Assembly (NCBI RefSeq): GCF_036026595.1
Contig: NZ_JARZFX010000001.1
Location: forward strand, 744,001 to 808,000
DNA from: Virgibacillus_P tibetensis
GTDB lineage: Bacteria > Bacillota > Bacilli > Bacillales > Amphibacillaceae
DNA: 64,000 nucleotides
Direction: 5' to 3'
Positions 1-8,742 of this stretch are shown in pieces. Numbering within the stretch: position 1 is the first letter of the stretch; each line of letters opens with the position of its first letter. The position numbers and the translations under genes are program-made. The notes under the pieces are model-generated. The model was not told the origin of the DNA and ran no database searches. It saw only the letters and a program-made list of their open reading frames with translations.

Positions 1-862
1 TTAGCGCAATAACATCTTGTTCACGTAAGTTCAAAAATTGTTGGATATCAATAGTTGTTTCACCAAGAATTGCTTTCGCATCTACTTCGGCGTTCTTTAT
101 ATTTTTAGAGAGCTTTTCATATGCATCGGCATCTCTATTTTTTGTAGTTGTTTGCATCCAATAATGTACTGACAATTTTGCTATGATTGGTTCTAACACA
201 ATATGAGGGATACATATATTAATCATCCCACTGGATTCACCAATAGCAGTATTCAGCGATACGACAACTACCGTTTCATTTGGTGATACCATTTGTAAAA
301 ATTGAGGATTTACCTCAAATTCCTCTAAAACAGGATCTATTTCGACGATAGATGACCATGCCTCTTGAAGATTAGTCATCGCCTTTTCAAAGAGCTGTGA
401 CAAAAGTATTGTTTCAATTTCCGTTAAATTATCAACTTTATTTACACTGTTTCCTTTTCCACCAAGCACTCGATCCAGCATTGCATAAGCAATATTGGGG
501 TTTATTTCCATTACGATTCTTCCATCGAGTGGAGCGACGCTATATATATTTAGCACGGTCATTTTAGGAACAGATCTTATAAATTCTTCATAAGGTATCT
601 GATCAACAGAAGCAACTGATATATTTATATAGGTTCTAAGTTGTGCCGAGAAAAAAGTCGTTAATAATCGCGCATAATTTTCATGAATTCTTGATATACT
701 TCTTATTTGATCTTTGGAAAAACGCAGTGCCCGCTTGAAATCATAAACGCGAACCCTTTTTTCCTTTTCTTCTCTTTTTAATTCCTCTGCATCCATTTCG
801 CCCGAAGTAATCGCAGACAATAGAGCATCAATTTCATTTTGAGAAAGAACTTCATCTGCCAA
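1..862 (-). CDS. fliM: FliM, flagellar motor switch protein (3' end outside window)
   Basis: C-ring switch protein that binds phospho-CheY and, with FliG and FliY, sets rotor direction. The reading frame is open for 287 codons to the left edge; the family is about 330 aa, so roughly the last 45 residues are missing. The N-terminus carries the CheY-P-binding motif LSQNEIDALL. I chose a TTG start at 860-862 because GGAGGTG lies 7 nt upstream. An in-frame GTG at 866-868 is only 1 nt from that Shine-Dalgarno, and no ATG is suitable. It follows fliL in the flagellar operon. Confidence 0.93.
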   Translation of the reverse strand, partial: MADEVLSQNEIDALLSAITSGEMDAEELKREEKEKRVRVYDFKRALRFSKDQIRSISRIHENYARLLTTFFSAQLRTYINISVASVDQIPYEEFIRSVPKMTVLNIYSVAPLDGRIVMEINPNIAYAMLDRVLGGKGNSVNKVDNLTEIETILLSQLFEKAMTNLQEAWSSIVEIDPVLEEFEVNPQFLQMVSPNETVVVVSLNTAIGESSGMINICIPHIVLEPIIAKLSVHYWMQTTTKNRDADAYEKLSKNIKNAEVDAKAILGETTIDIQQFLNLREQDVIAL

Positions 863-901
863 AAACACTCACCTCCGTATTGGAGTACTATATTCGTTTA
901 T

Positions 902-1321
902 TTATTGAAGTATTTTACTTATTGTGTAAACATCAGTGATTTTTCCGTCAGTCATAACTTCATTTAACTTCGTTTGAACGATCTTTTCTAAATCAGTAAG
1001 CCCCGATTTAAAATCATCTTCATTCATGGTTGCCAATTCTTTAATTAAGATATTTCTTAATTGGAAATCCCGTTTACTTATTTCTGTTTGTGCACCTTTT
1101 CCATCTGTTAAAATTTGAAACTGAATCCGTACGAAGCTCCCATCATTTAAATCTGTTGTGATTTCAGGTGATTCATAGGCGTGTTCAATAATATCATCAA
1201 TTGATTGTGCAGCACCTTCTTTGTCATCTCCTGAGACATTCAGTACAATAACTAGAGCAGTAACAGAACCCAACAACAGAATAACTAATGAAGTAACCAT
1301 CGTCTTCACCAATTTACTCAT
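902..1321 (-). CDS. fliL: FliL, flagellar basal body-associated protein
   Basis: Single-pass inner-membrane protein that surrounds the stators near the MS ring. The 139-aa product has an N-terminal membrane segment (about residues 9-29, LVILLLGSVTALVIVLNV), then a periplasm-side domain rich in acidic residues. ATG at 1319-1321 is preferred: AGGTG lies 5-6 nt upstream, whereas the in-frame GTG three codons earlier is part of that Shine-Dalgarno. The start overlaps the swrD stop by 8 bp, suggesting translational coupling. Confidence 0.92.
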   Translation of the reverse strand: MSKLVKTMVTSLVILLLGSVTALVIVLNVSGDDKEGAAQSIDDIIEHAYESPEITTDLNDGSFVRIQFQILTDGKGAQTEISKRDFQLRNILIKELATMNEDDFKSGLTDLEKIVQTKLNEVMTDGKITDVYTISKILQ

Positions 1322-1532
1322 TTGCTTCACCTACCTCTATTAATGATTCTTGGATCCCGATTTCCTGATAATATGCTTTTATCAGCGCTGTAACTTCAGT
1401 GTGTGGATCCTTTACAATAATTTTCTTGCCGTTAATTAGAGATATTGTTGTATCAGGTAAAGACTGTATTTGTTCAATCATTAATGCATTTAATGAAAAT
1501 TTATCTCCATTTAAACGAGTTAATTCAATCAT
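1314..1532 (-). CDS. swrD: SwrD/FlbD family flagellar power protein
   Basis: A 72-aa FlbD-family protein equivalent to B. subtilis SwrD (YlzI), which is known to raise flagellar motor power for swarming. It begins MIELTRLNG and has the family's short beta-rich layout with a polar C-terminus. The ATG is fixed by homology to the family's N-terminus and by an in-frame stop seven codons upstream. No Shine-Dalgarno lies next to this ATG. The nearest is AAGGAGGT at 1571-1578, separated by a perfect hairpin (own entry). It lies between flgE and fliL, as in B. subtilis. Confidence 0.9.
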   Translation of the reverse strand: MIELTRLNGDKFSLNALMIEQIQSLPDTTISLINGKKIIVKDPHTEVTALIKAYYQEIGIQESLIEVGEANE

Positions 1533-1541
1533 AATGTGGGC

Positions 1542-1569
1542 GGGAGTGCTCTAATTATTAGGCACTCCC
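1542..1569 (-). promoter_or_regulatory. mRNA hairpin between the swrD Shine-Dalgarno and its start codon
   Basis: On the minus strand, GGGAGTGC and GCACTCCC form an 8-bp perfect stem. The inside can extend it with CTAA/TTAG pairs past one bulged A. A strong Shine-Dalgarno (AAGGAGGT, 1571-1578) ends 1 nt before the hairpin, and swrD ATG starts 9 nt after it. The linear gap is 38 nt; with the stem folded it is about 10 nt. The same Shine-Dalgarno could instead serve a 4-codon frame, GTG CCT AAT AAT TAG (1551-1565), inside the hairpin. Confidence 0.6.
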
Positions 1570-1579
1570 TACCTCCTTA

Positions 1580-2377
1580 CTATCGTTTTAAGTTTACAAG
1601 CTCTTGTAATATTTCATCAGAAGTTGTAATTATTCTAGTATTAGCCTGGAAACTACGTTGTGCTGTAATCATTTCAGTGAATTCTTCAGATAAGTCAACA
1701 TTGGACATCTCAAGCGAACCACTGATAATAGAAGCAGATCCTTGTGTTTCAGGAGTGACCCAGGCATCAGCCAAGCCAGCGTTTGGTGAGTCTAAGAATA
1801 AGTTACTTCCCGCCTTTTGAAGCCCAGCAGGATTAGAAAAACTTGCTAATGCAATCTGTCCAGCTACTACAGTTACACCTGCGCCGTCTATATAATTTAC
1901 CGTTCCATCTGTTTGGATACTAAAGCTTTGAGCAGTTTCTGGTAAATTAATACGCGCTTCATTCATACCCATTAGATAATATCCATCAGGATTAACAATA
2001 TCGCCACTATCATCCAAATAAAAGTTACCTGCCCGTGTATAGAAAGTTGCGTCATTTTCATCCTGTAATACAAACATCCCATCTCCTTCTAACGCTAAAT
2101 CCAACGGGTTATTTGAAACCTGACGAAAACCTTGTGTATGGATATTGTCAATAGTTCCTAGTTGAGACCCTAAACCTACTTGCGCTGCGTTAACACCACC
2201 ACGTGCATCTGTTGGGCCTTGTGCACCTGAAGTTGTCTGACTCATCATATCCTGAAAGGTTACACGTCCCTTTTTAAAACCAGATGTATTCACATTGGCG
2301 ATATTATTTCCAATCACATCTAATTTTGTTTGTGAATTCTTCATACCTGAAATACCTGCATACATTGAACGTAACAT
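1580..2377 (-). CDS. flgE: FlgE/FlgG-type flagellar hook protein
   Basis: A 265-aa hook-basal body protein, the length of the B. subtilis operon's hook protein (264 aa; formerly called FlgG, now FlgE). The N-terminus (MLRSMYAGISGMKNSQ, then DVIGNNIANVNTSGFKKGR) is the flagellar rod/hook signature. The C-terminus (SEEFTEMITAQRSFQANTRI) is the matching coiled-coil helix. AAAGGGGA lies 7 nt before ATG. It is exported by the flagellar type III apparatus and capped by FlgD, encoded two genes upstream. Databases differ on whether to call it FlgE or FlgG. Confidence 0.92.
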   Translation of the reverse strand: MLRSMYAGISGMKNSQTKLDVIGNNIANVNTSGFKKGRVTFQDMMSQTTSGAQGPTDARGGVNAAQVGLGSQLGTIDNIHTQGFRQVSNNPLDLALEGDGMFVLQDENDATFYTRAGNFYLDDSGDIVNPDGYYLMGMNEARINLPETAQSFSIQTDGTVNYIDGAGVTVVAGQIALASFSNPAGLQKAGSNLFLDSPNAGLADAWVTPETQGSASIISGSLEMSNVDLSEEFTEMITAQRSFQANTRIITTSDEILQELVNLKR

Positions 2378-2459
2378 AATTTAATCCCCTTTAATGGTTT
2401 ATAATTAATAGCTGTATCATTCATTCAACAGCTTATTTGGCCTCCCAATAGGGTCCAGC

Positions 2460-2837
2460 CTATTCGTTAATTAAAATTGTTCCATTGATATTAGTAAAAA
2501 TTCGACTTGTAGCTTCTTCTCTATTCATTGCAGTTACCACTGTGTTATTTTTTGCACTTATTAATAACGCTGCATCATTCATAACAACCAATGAATCCGT
2601 AATTCCTTTTTGTTTGGCTTCATTCATTTTTGTTTCAATTGTTTGCCACTGTGTTTCATTAATAGTAATGTTTCTTTCATTTAAACGCTGTGTAGCATGC
2701 TTGCTTATTTTAAGCCCTTGATTCTCAGCTATTAATACATCTTTAAAATTAACCGTATTTTGATTGCTTTTAGGCTTATTCACACGAGGAAACTGCAGAG
2801 CATGGTTTTGCTGCATTTGGTGTATACGGTGATCCAT
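2460..2837 (-). CDS. Flagellar operon protein, TIGR02530 family
   Basis: A 125-aa protein of the small 'flagellar operon protein' family found between flgD and the hook gene in Bacillaceae. Its molecular role is not known to me; position suggests hook assembly. The N-terminal third is basic and polar with NTVNFKDVL. The middle has a helical stretch ISKHATQRLNERNI, and the C-terminal part is beta-rich (TDSLVVMNDAALLISAKN). ATG at 2835-2837 is preferred, with AAGGAAG 8 nt upstream. The in-frame GTG at 2844-2846 overlaps the Shine-Dalgarno. Confidence 0.85.
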   Translation of the reverse strand: MDHRIHQMQQNHALQFPRVNKPKSNQNTVNFKDVLIAENQGLKISKHATQRLNERNITINETQWQTIETKMNEAKQKGITDSLVVMNDAALLISAKNNTVVTAMNREEATSRIFTNINGTILINE

Positions 2838-2867
2838 CTTACTCACTTCCTTTGTTTTATAACCCTG

Positions 2868-3323
2868 TTACGATTTATTAGAATTGGACTTCGGGTCACT
2901 GACCTGTAATACGGCGTCTGCATATACTTTTTCTCCATTATCCAGCTCTAATATAGCCCAGCCTTCTTTTTGGCTAACCGCAATAACATTGCCTTTTTCA
3001 ACATCCAATTTTTGACCTGTTTCTTTATCAATTGCCTGGTATGAAATTTCTTTTCCAATCATATGGCTATATTGTATAACAGGAGAAATCAGCTGGCTTT
3101 GTACTAAATCATCAATAGATTTTGCCATATTCATCGTTTGCTCTAATGTAGAAAATTGTGACATTTGTGCAATAAAGTCACGGTCATCCATCGGATTAGT
3201 CGGGTCTTGATTTTGTAACTGTGTCATTAATATTTTTAAAAACTCATCCTTACCAAGATCATTACTTGGCGCTCGTGAAGTCTGTTGACTTTGTAAATAT
3301 AACGTTGGATCAATCTTATTCAT
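2868..3323 (-). CDS. flgD: FlgD, hook assembly scaffolding protein
   Basis: The hook cap that promotes FlgE polymerisation. The 151-aa protein carries the typical FlgD N-terminal block: DEFLKILMTQLQNQDPTNP, then DRDFIAQMSQFSTLEQ. It ends with a short C-terminal domain and lacks the large Ig-like part of enterobacterial FlgD, as is normal in Bacillus (about 140 aa). ATG at 3321-3323 has AGGTGG 5 nt upstream. The GTG three codons earlier lies inside that Shine-Dalgarno. It starts 10 bp after the fliK stop. Confidence 0.93.
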   Translation of the reverse strand: MNKIDPTLYLQSQQTSRAPSNDLGKDEFLKILMTQLQNQDPTNPMDDRDFIAQMSQFSTLEQTMNMAKSIDDLVQSQLISPVIQYSHMIGKEISYQAIDKETGQKLDVEKGNVIAVSQKEGWAILELDNGEKVYADAVLQVSDPKSNSNKS

Positions 3324-3332
3324 TCTATCCAC

Positions 3333-4604
3333 CTACACTTTCTCATTCATCAATAATTCATGGAACTGCGCAGCAAAATCATCTTCCGTTTGCTGTTCCT
3401 TATTCTGATCCGAATGTGACTGATTCTCTTGATCCTTCAGCTGCTCTTCTTTTGCTTCTTTTTGAACATCCTGTTCTTGCTGTGTATTTAGATTTAGCTC
3501 TTGTTTCTCAATAACTACTTGATGTGGCGAAAACATATTTCTCAGCTGACTCATATTCGTTTCAAGCATTTCTTTTGCTGCTAGAGAAGAAACCAATATC
3601 TTAACAGTCATTTCTCCATTCACTTGCGTTAAACGAACCATCATCTCGCCTAAGTTATCCGGTCGTAAAGTAATGGATAGTTGATTCGTTCCATTTGGTT
3701 TCGATAAAAACTTACTTGAATTTATCACTTTTTGAAACTGTTCAACCATCTGTTTGTCTGTGGATTCTGAGTTCTGACTCGAATTAACGTGAATTACATA
3801 CTGTTCTAGTCTTGTTATTGGCACAGCTGATCCTGAAGGAGTAATGGTTTGTTGTCCGATAACTCTATCTACCTGTGTCTGATTGTCCATTGCCTTCCCC
3901 ATCCACTTTGCTACATCTGTACTAGTAACTTTCGACTCCATATACTGACGTCTTTCAGACAATTGATTTCTTTTTTCAAATGCCTGTACTAATTCTTTCC
4001 AAATAGCATGCTCTTTTGTTCCTTCATTTTTTAACGAAGATACCGGATCGCTAACCCACTTTTCATTGCCAATTTGTCTTTCTAATGCAGACCATTGCTG
4101 TAAGAGATCAAGTACTTTTGGAGCTGACTTAATAAAGTCATTCTTATTAGATTCCATTACTATTTTTTCAATCTTTGAAAAAATAGCTGCAAATTCTTTG
4201 TGGATCAATACGATATCCTCATCAGTAAGCTCTGTCTGATTGACAACTGTAGTGTGTTGGTCAGAAGCCGTCGCTTTTTCCATGATTAAATTATTTATCA
4301 AAGAATTAATCGTATCCTTTGTTTGTTCATCAACAGCAGCAAGCTCAAGGTGCCCAGAATTAATGAGTAATGAATAGAGCTCTTGCTCACCAGTAAGTGG
4401 GTCATTACTTTTCATCCCTTTGTTTGCCCCTGTTTGCTGACTAAAAGATAAGGCTTCATCCAATTCTGATTCCACTTCTGACTGCTCGGTGTTTAATAAA
4501 GAATTGAATGATAGGACATCTTCTCCTGAACCAGGCTGTCTAGTAACTCCTGCTGATGTTTTAGGTAGTTGAATTTGTTGAAATAACATTCCGATCGCGT
4601 TCAC
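3333..4604 (-). CDS. fliK: FliK, flagellar hook-length control protein
   Basis: Secreted molecular ruler that sets hook length and triggers the export specificity switch in FlhB. The 423-aa protein has a long, poorly conserved polar N-terminal region rich in Gln and Glu. It is followed by the FliK C-terminal (Flg_hook) domain, with LSITLRPDNLGEMMVRLTQ then GEMTVKILV at about residues 310-350. The tail is very acidic and Gln-rich. The GTG start at 4602-4604 is chosen because GGGGGTG lies 5 nt upstream. The open frame extends to a TTG at 4622 that would place the Shine-Dalgarno inside the gene. Confidence 0.9.
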   Translation of the reverse strand: MNAIGMLFQQIQLPKTSAGVTRQPGSGEDVLSFNSLLNTEQSEVESELDEALSFSQQTGANKGMKSNDPLTGEQELYSLLINSGHLELAAVDEQTKDTINSLINNLIMEKATASDQHTTVVNQTELTDEDIVLIHKEFAAIFSKIEKIVMESNKNDFIKSAPKVLDLLQQWSALERQIGNEKWVSDPVSSLKNEGTKEHAIWKELVQAFEKRNQLSERRQYMESKVTSTDVAKWMGKAMDNQTQVDRVIGQQTITPSGSAVPITRLEQYVIHVNSSQNSESTDKQMVEQFQKVINSSKFLSKPNGTNQLSITLRPDNLGEMMVRLTQVNGEMTVKILVSSLAAKEMLETNMSQLRNMFSPHQVVIEKQELNLNTQQEQDVQKEAKEEQLKDQENQSHSDQNKEQQTEDDFAAQFHELLMNEKV

Positions 4605-4632
4605 TATTTCACCCCCTTTCAAGTAAGTTTAT

Positions 4633-5223
4633 TTAATTGTCGCTGTTAATAAATAACCTAGTTAGTTCTGCAGCCGCTTCTGTGTTCATAGCTTCCAGAA
4701 TTTCACCGCGAACCTTATTGGACAATTCACTTAAAATAGCTAGAGCTGTATCATTATCAAGATTTTGTATTATTAATGCTGCCTGCTCATTGTCCATATC
4801 TTTGAAAGAGCTTGAAATAGACTTTACTTTATCGCTTCCTTGTAGATTTTCATCCTGATTATCATCTATTTCGGTGGCATTTCGTTCCAGTTTAACTATT
4901 TCTAATTCTAATGCCTCTATTGTAGCTTTCATATCAGATACTTCCTGATTTAATTCTTGAATCTCTTCATCTTTATTGTCGATCGTATTTTGCACTCTTT
5001 CATCATCACGTTGTACAGATTCTTCTTCAGGTGCTGAGATGATGGAGGAGATAACAGGAATATCACTCCCCTTTTTCTTTACCCAGTCACCAATATCGAC
5101 ACCTGCTAAGGTGAATATAATTACCGCTAAAGTAATTGCGATAACGCCAGGTATAACTATAGCAAACAAAAACCATAAAAATGGATTTGTTTTTTTCTTT
5201 TCATTTTTGATTTTATTGACCAT
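4633..5223 (-). CDS. ylxF: YlxF/MotE family protein
   Basis: A 196-aa membrane protein of the MotE-like family encoded between fliJ and fliK in Bacillaceae; in other bacteria MotE chaperones a stator-associated protein. After a basic N-terminus there is one membrane segment (about residues 15-37, FLWFLFAIVIPGVIAITLAV). A coiled coil follows (about 75-120, IQELNQEVSDMKATIEALE), then a C-terminal MgtE-N-like helical domain (ALIIQNLDNDTALAILSEL). ATG at 5221-5223 with AGGTGA upstream is preferred over the GTG at 5232, which overlaps the fliJ stop. Confidence 0.85.
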   Translation of the reverse strand: MVNKIKNEKKKTNPFLWFLFAIVIPGVIAITLAVIIFTLAGVDIGDWVKKKGSDIPVISSIISAPEEESVQRDDERVQNTIDNKDEEIQELNQEVSDMKATIEALELEIVKLERNATEIDDNQDENLQGSDKVKSISSSFKDMDNEQAALIIQNLDNDTALAILSELSNKVRGEILEAMNTEAAAELTRLFINSDN

Positions 5224-5228
5224 TTGCT

Positions 5229-5675
5229 TCACCTATTTTTATGGCTTAAGTATTGTTGGATTGATATTTCATCCATCGATGCTTTTTCTATCTTTTGCAA
5301 CTTATCGTCTTCGGATTTTTTTCGTACTTCGATAATTTTTTCAAACTTCTTCACCTCGACATGAGCATCTGTTAGCTTTAGCTGTTTAGATTCCATATCC
5401 GATCTAGCAAGTTGTACTTCCCGCTGACGTTTTAAAATTTGTGAATTCAATTTCTCTATAAATGTTAGCTGTTCTCGGATTTTATCCAGGGAAATTATTG
5501 TTTGTAAATGATCTTCATATGTTTCTTCAGCTTCTTCTTTTCTTCTTAACAAATTATATAGCTGTGTTGCCATCTCCTCAAAATACGCAGTGGACTGATA
5601 ATAAGCTTTTTGTGCATCGTTTTTTTCCCTCTCGCGCACATGGAGGATTTTAGACAGAGCTATTGTTTGAGTCAT
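5229..5675 (-). CDS. fliJ: FliJ, flagellar export chaperone
   Basis: Soluble component of the flagellar export ATPase complex; it inserts into the FliI hexamer like the gamma subunit of F1. The 148-aa product is almost wholly helical coiled coil and highly charged, as expected. Its ATG overlaps the fliI stop (TAATG). Its Shine-Dalgarno GGAGGTG is formed by the last Gly codons of fliI, so translation of the two is probably coupled. Confidence 0.9.
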   Translation of the reverse strand: MTQTIALSKILHVREREKNDAQKAYYQSTAYFEEMATQLYNLLRRKEEAEETYEDHLQTIISLDKIREQLTFIEKLNSQILKRQREVQLARSDMESKQLKLTDAHVEVKKFEKIIEVRKKSEDDKLQKIEKASMDEISIQQYLSHKNR

Positions 5676-6994
5676 TATTTTCCACCTCCGTTAAGAAGAG
5701 CCTTCATTAAATCAATTGTTTCATCAAGTGTTTTGTACTCGAGAATTTCTTGTTTTAAAAATGCTTGTATCTTGGGATAAAAAGAAATAGCCCGGTCAAT
5801 CTCCTGATTAGTTCCTCTTTTATAGGCACCGATTTGGATCAATTCATTATTTTCTTCATACGTAGCAAGAAGAGAACGTATCTGAAGGGCTGTTTCCTGA
5901 TGTTCCTCAGCGGTTATTTGAGTCATTACTCTACTAATTGACTTCAATATATTGATAGCTGGAAACTGTCCACGTTCTGCTAATTTTCGATCCATTACAA
6001 AGTGTCCGTCCAGTATCCCCCGAACTGTATCTGCTATCGGTTCATTCATGTCATCTCCATCTACCAGGACAGTATAAAAAGCAGTAATAGTGCCATGTAA
6101 ATTTGTCCCTGTTCGCTCTAGTAACTTGGGCAATGTAGCAAATACAGAAGGTGTATATCCTTTTGTTGTCGGTGGTTCTCCTGTTGCGAGACCTATTTCC
6201 CGTTGTGCCATAGCAACCCTGGTCACTGAGTCCATCATTAAATTTACCTGGTACCCCAAATCACGGAAGTACTCACTGATTGCTGTAGCTGTATATGCTC
6301 CTTTTATCCGCATTAAAGCTGGCTGATCAGAAGTTGCTACTACCACAATTGTCTTTTTTAAGCCTTCTTCTCCTAGGTCCTTCTCAATGAATTCTCTAAC
6401 TTCCCGACCCCGCTCACCAATCAGTGCTATAACATTAATATCTGCACTACTATTCCTTGCGATCATCCCGAGCAATGTACTTTTTCCTACACCACTACCT
6501 GCAAAGATTCCTATCCGCTGACCTTTCCCTACCGTTAACAATGAATCAATTGCTTTTACCCCTACCTGAATCGGTTCCTCTATAGGTGGACGTAACATTG
6601 GGTTAGGAGGTGATTGCTCAGTCAGGTAATTGGATAATCCTTTAGGTAACATAGTTTCATCCAGACTTTTCCCTAGTGAATCTACCACTTTACCAATAAG
6701 TCCTCTTCCTATTTTGATACTTAATGGTTTCCCAGTAGATTCAACCAAACAGCCAGGCCCTATTTCTGTTACTTCTGCGTATGGCATAAGTATGATCTTC
6801 TCATTATTAAATCCTACAACCTCTGAAAGTATGGGCGCTTTATTCGCAGTAGAAGTATGTATGTAGCAAACTTCCCCCACATTTGCTGCAGGTCCTTGTG
6901 ATTCAATCATAAGACCTACCACTCGCAAGACTTTTCCATACCGTTTGTGAGTATCCGTTTGGGCAATAACAGCATGATAATTACTTATATTCAT
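5675..6994 (-). CDS. fliI: FliI, flagellum-specific export ATPase
   Basis: Hexameric ATPase that energises and orders substrate entry into the flagellar type III apparatus. The 439-aa length is normal. Walker A is GIFAGSGVGKSTLLG (about residues 163-177), the catalytic glutamate motif is ALIGERGREVREF, and the Walker B strand is NLMMDSVTRVAMAQREIGL. These are the signatures of the F1-beta-like T3SS ATPases. The ATG overlaps the fliH stop by 4 bp (ATGA). Confidence 0.97.
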   Translation of the reverse strand: MNISNYHAVIAQTDTHKRYGKVLRVVGLMIESQGPAANVGEVCYIHTSTANKAPILSEVVGFNNEKIILMPYAEVTEIGPGCLVESTGKPLSIKIGRGLIGKVVDSLGKSLDETMLPKGLSNYLTEQSPPNPMLRPPIEEPIQVGVKAIDSLLTVGKGQRIGIFAGSGVGKSTLLGMIARNSSADINVIALIGERGREVREFIEKDLGEEGLKKTIVVVATSDQPALMRIKGAYTATAISEYFRDLGYQVNLMMDSVTRVAMAQREIGLATGEPPTTKGYTPSVFATLPKLLERTGTNLHGTITAFYTVLVDGDDMNEPIADTVRGILDGHFVMDRKLAERGQFPAINILKSISRVMTQITAEEHQETALQIRSLLATYEENNELIQIGAYKRGTNQEIDRAISFYPKIQAFLKQEILEYKTLDETIDLMKALLNGGGK

Positions 6995-7725
6995 TGCTTA
7001 TTCTCCATTGCCAGTTCATGAAGCGCATCTCGTATCTGTTGCAGTTGTGTATCGATACTGGCATCTAATTGCCCGAACGGATGCTGGATTAAACAGCCAT
7101 TTTCAGCTACTTCTTCATTTACCTGGATTGATAACTTAGCTTCATTTTCTAGGATTTGATTTAGTTCTTCCTTCTGCTGTAAAACAAATTGATAATTAAC
7201 AGGATGTAAATAGATTGTTATGACCGACTGATCTTTCAACTCGCCGATTGCAGTTTTCACAATAGATAAAAAGGCGTCAGGGTCTTCTGCTATTTTTTGG
7301 TTCATAATTTTTTCTGCCGTATGGATGGCTAACTCTATAATTGTTTCCTCATTTTTATCGATGGTTGTATGATAGTCTGACAAAGCTGACTTAGTTATTG
7401 AGTCAGCTTTGTCCAATAAGTGCCTATATTTTTCCAGGCTCTCTTCCTTACCGTTCTTATACCCTGCCTCATAACCGATATGTTCAGCTTCCTTAATGTA
7501 ATTCTGCTTCTCGGTTTTCCAGTTTTCTTTAGCTGCCTCTATCTCAGCAGTCGTTTCCTTAACAAGCAATTCTTTCTCCTTTAACAGGTTTTGCAGTTCA
7601 TCATGGGCCTGCTTTAACTCCTCCTGTATGGAATCTTCACTCAAACTGGCAGTATGATCATCACGTTTCCTTAAAAATTCAATTGGTTTTATTTTTATTA
7701 TCTTTTCGGTATGGAGTTTAGACAA
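6991..7725 (-). CDS. fliH: FliH, flagellar assembly protein (TTG start)
   Basis: Negative regulator and stator-like partner of the FliI ATPase. The 244-aa product has a central coiled coil (EELKQAHDELQNLLKEKE, about residues 45-105), a Gly/Tyr segment (GYEAGYKNGKEE) and the conserved C-terminal domain ending near HPFGQLDASIDTQL. The open frame runs far into fliG. The start is placed at TTG 7723-7725 because GGAGGTGA lies 8 nt upstream and the product then begins in the usual place. It overlaps the fliG stop by 8 bp. Confidence 0.88.
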   Translation of the reverse strand: MSKLHTEKIIKIKPIEFLRKRDDHTASLSEDSIQEELKQAHDELQNLLKEKELLVKETTAEIEAAKENWKTEKQNYIKEAEHIGYEAGYKNGKEESLEKYRHLLDKADSITKSALSDYHTTIDKNEETIIELAIHTAEKIMNQKIAEDPDAFLSIVKTAIGELKDQSVITIYLHPVNYQFVLQQKEELNQILENEAKLSIQVNEEVAENGCLIQHPFGQLDASIDTQLQQIRDALHELAMENKQ

Positions 7726-8731
7726 TAATATCGTCACCTCCACCACGTGCGATAACAATTTCACCAATGTCTTCCAACCTACGTATGATTGCAACAATCC
7801 TCGTTTGCGCTTCTTCAACATCTTTTAGGCGAACTGGTCCCATATACTCCATTTCATCTTTAAATGTTTCAGCCATCCGTTGGGACATGTTTTTAAATAC
7901 GATGTCCTTCACTTCATCACTAGCTACTTTTAACGATAGGCGAAGGTCTTCATTTTCTACTTCTCTAATAATACGCTGGATAGCGCGGTTATCTAAGATA
8001 ACAATATCTTCAAATATAAACATGCGCTTTTTGATCTCATCAGCCAGTTCAGGATCCTGTATTTCCAAGGCATCCAGAATTGTTCTTTCTGTACTTCGGT
8101 CAACCCCATTCAATACTTCAACTACAGCTTGAATACCTCCGGTTTGTGTATAATCTTCTGTTAGAGAAGCGGAAATATTTCTTTCCAGCACTTGCTCTAC
8201 CTGGCTGATAATTTCTGGAGATGTTGAATCCATTGTCGCAATCCGCTTTGCAATATCCGCCTGGAGTTCCTGTGGTAGTTCAGATAAAATCTGTCCGGCT
8301 TGTTCAGGGTCTAGGTAGGACAATACAAGTGCGATTGTTTGCGGATGCTCGCTTTGAATGAAATTCAAAACCTGTTGCGGGTCAGCCTTTCTAGCAAAAT
8401 CAAATGGCCTAACCTGTAAAGAAGATGTTAGCCGATTAATAATATTTGATGCTTCACCCTTGCCAAATGCTTTTTCCAACACTGTTTTCGCGTATCCGAT
8501 TCCACCTTGTGAAATATAATCCTGAGCAAGAGCGATTTGATGAAACTGCTCTAGTACATCTTCCTTCAAACTGGACTCTACCTTTTTCACGGATGATATC
8601 TCTAAGCTCAGTTTCTCAATTTCTTCTTCTGTCAAATGTTTGTATACTTGTGCGGATACATCCGGGCCCAGGGAGATTAACAGAATTGCTGCCTTTTGCT
8701 TACCAGTTAAAGCACTTTTTTGTCTAGCCAC
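7718..8731 (-). CDS. fliG: FliG, flagellar motor switch protein
   Basis: Rotor protein that contacts the stators and transmits the direction switch. At 337 aa it is one residue from the B. subtilis length. Visible blocks are the N-terminal FliF-binding region (LTGKQKAAILLISLGPD), the EHPQTIALVLSYLDPEQAG motif of the middle domain, and the C-terminal charged helix (MFIFEDIVILDNRAIQRIIR) that meets MotA. GTG start, with GGAGG 7 nt upstream; no nearby ATG competes. Confidence 0.96.
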   Translation of the reverse strand: MARQKSALTGKQKAAILLISLGPDVSAQVYKHLTEEEIEKLSLEISSVKKVESSLKEDVLEQFHQIALAQDYISQGGIGYAKTVLEKAFGKGEASNIINRLTSSLQVRPFDFARKADPQQVLNFIQSEHPQTIALVLSYLDPEQAGQILSELPQELQADIAKRIATMDSTSPEIISQVEQVLERNISASLTEDYTQTGGIQAVVEVLNGVDRSTERTILDALEIQDPELADEIKKRMFIFEDIVILDNRAIQRIIREVENEDLRLSLKVASDEVKDIVFKNMSQRMAETFKDEMEYMGPVRLKDVEEAQTRIVAIIRRLEDIGEIVIARGGGDDIIV

Positions 8732-8742
8732 TTCTATCCCTC

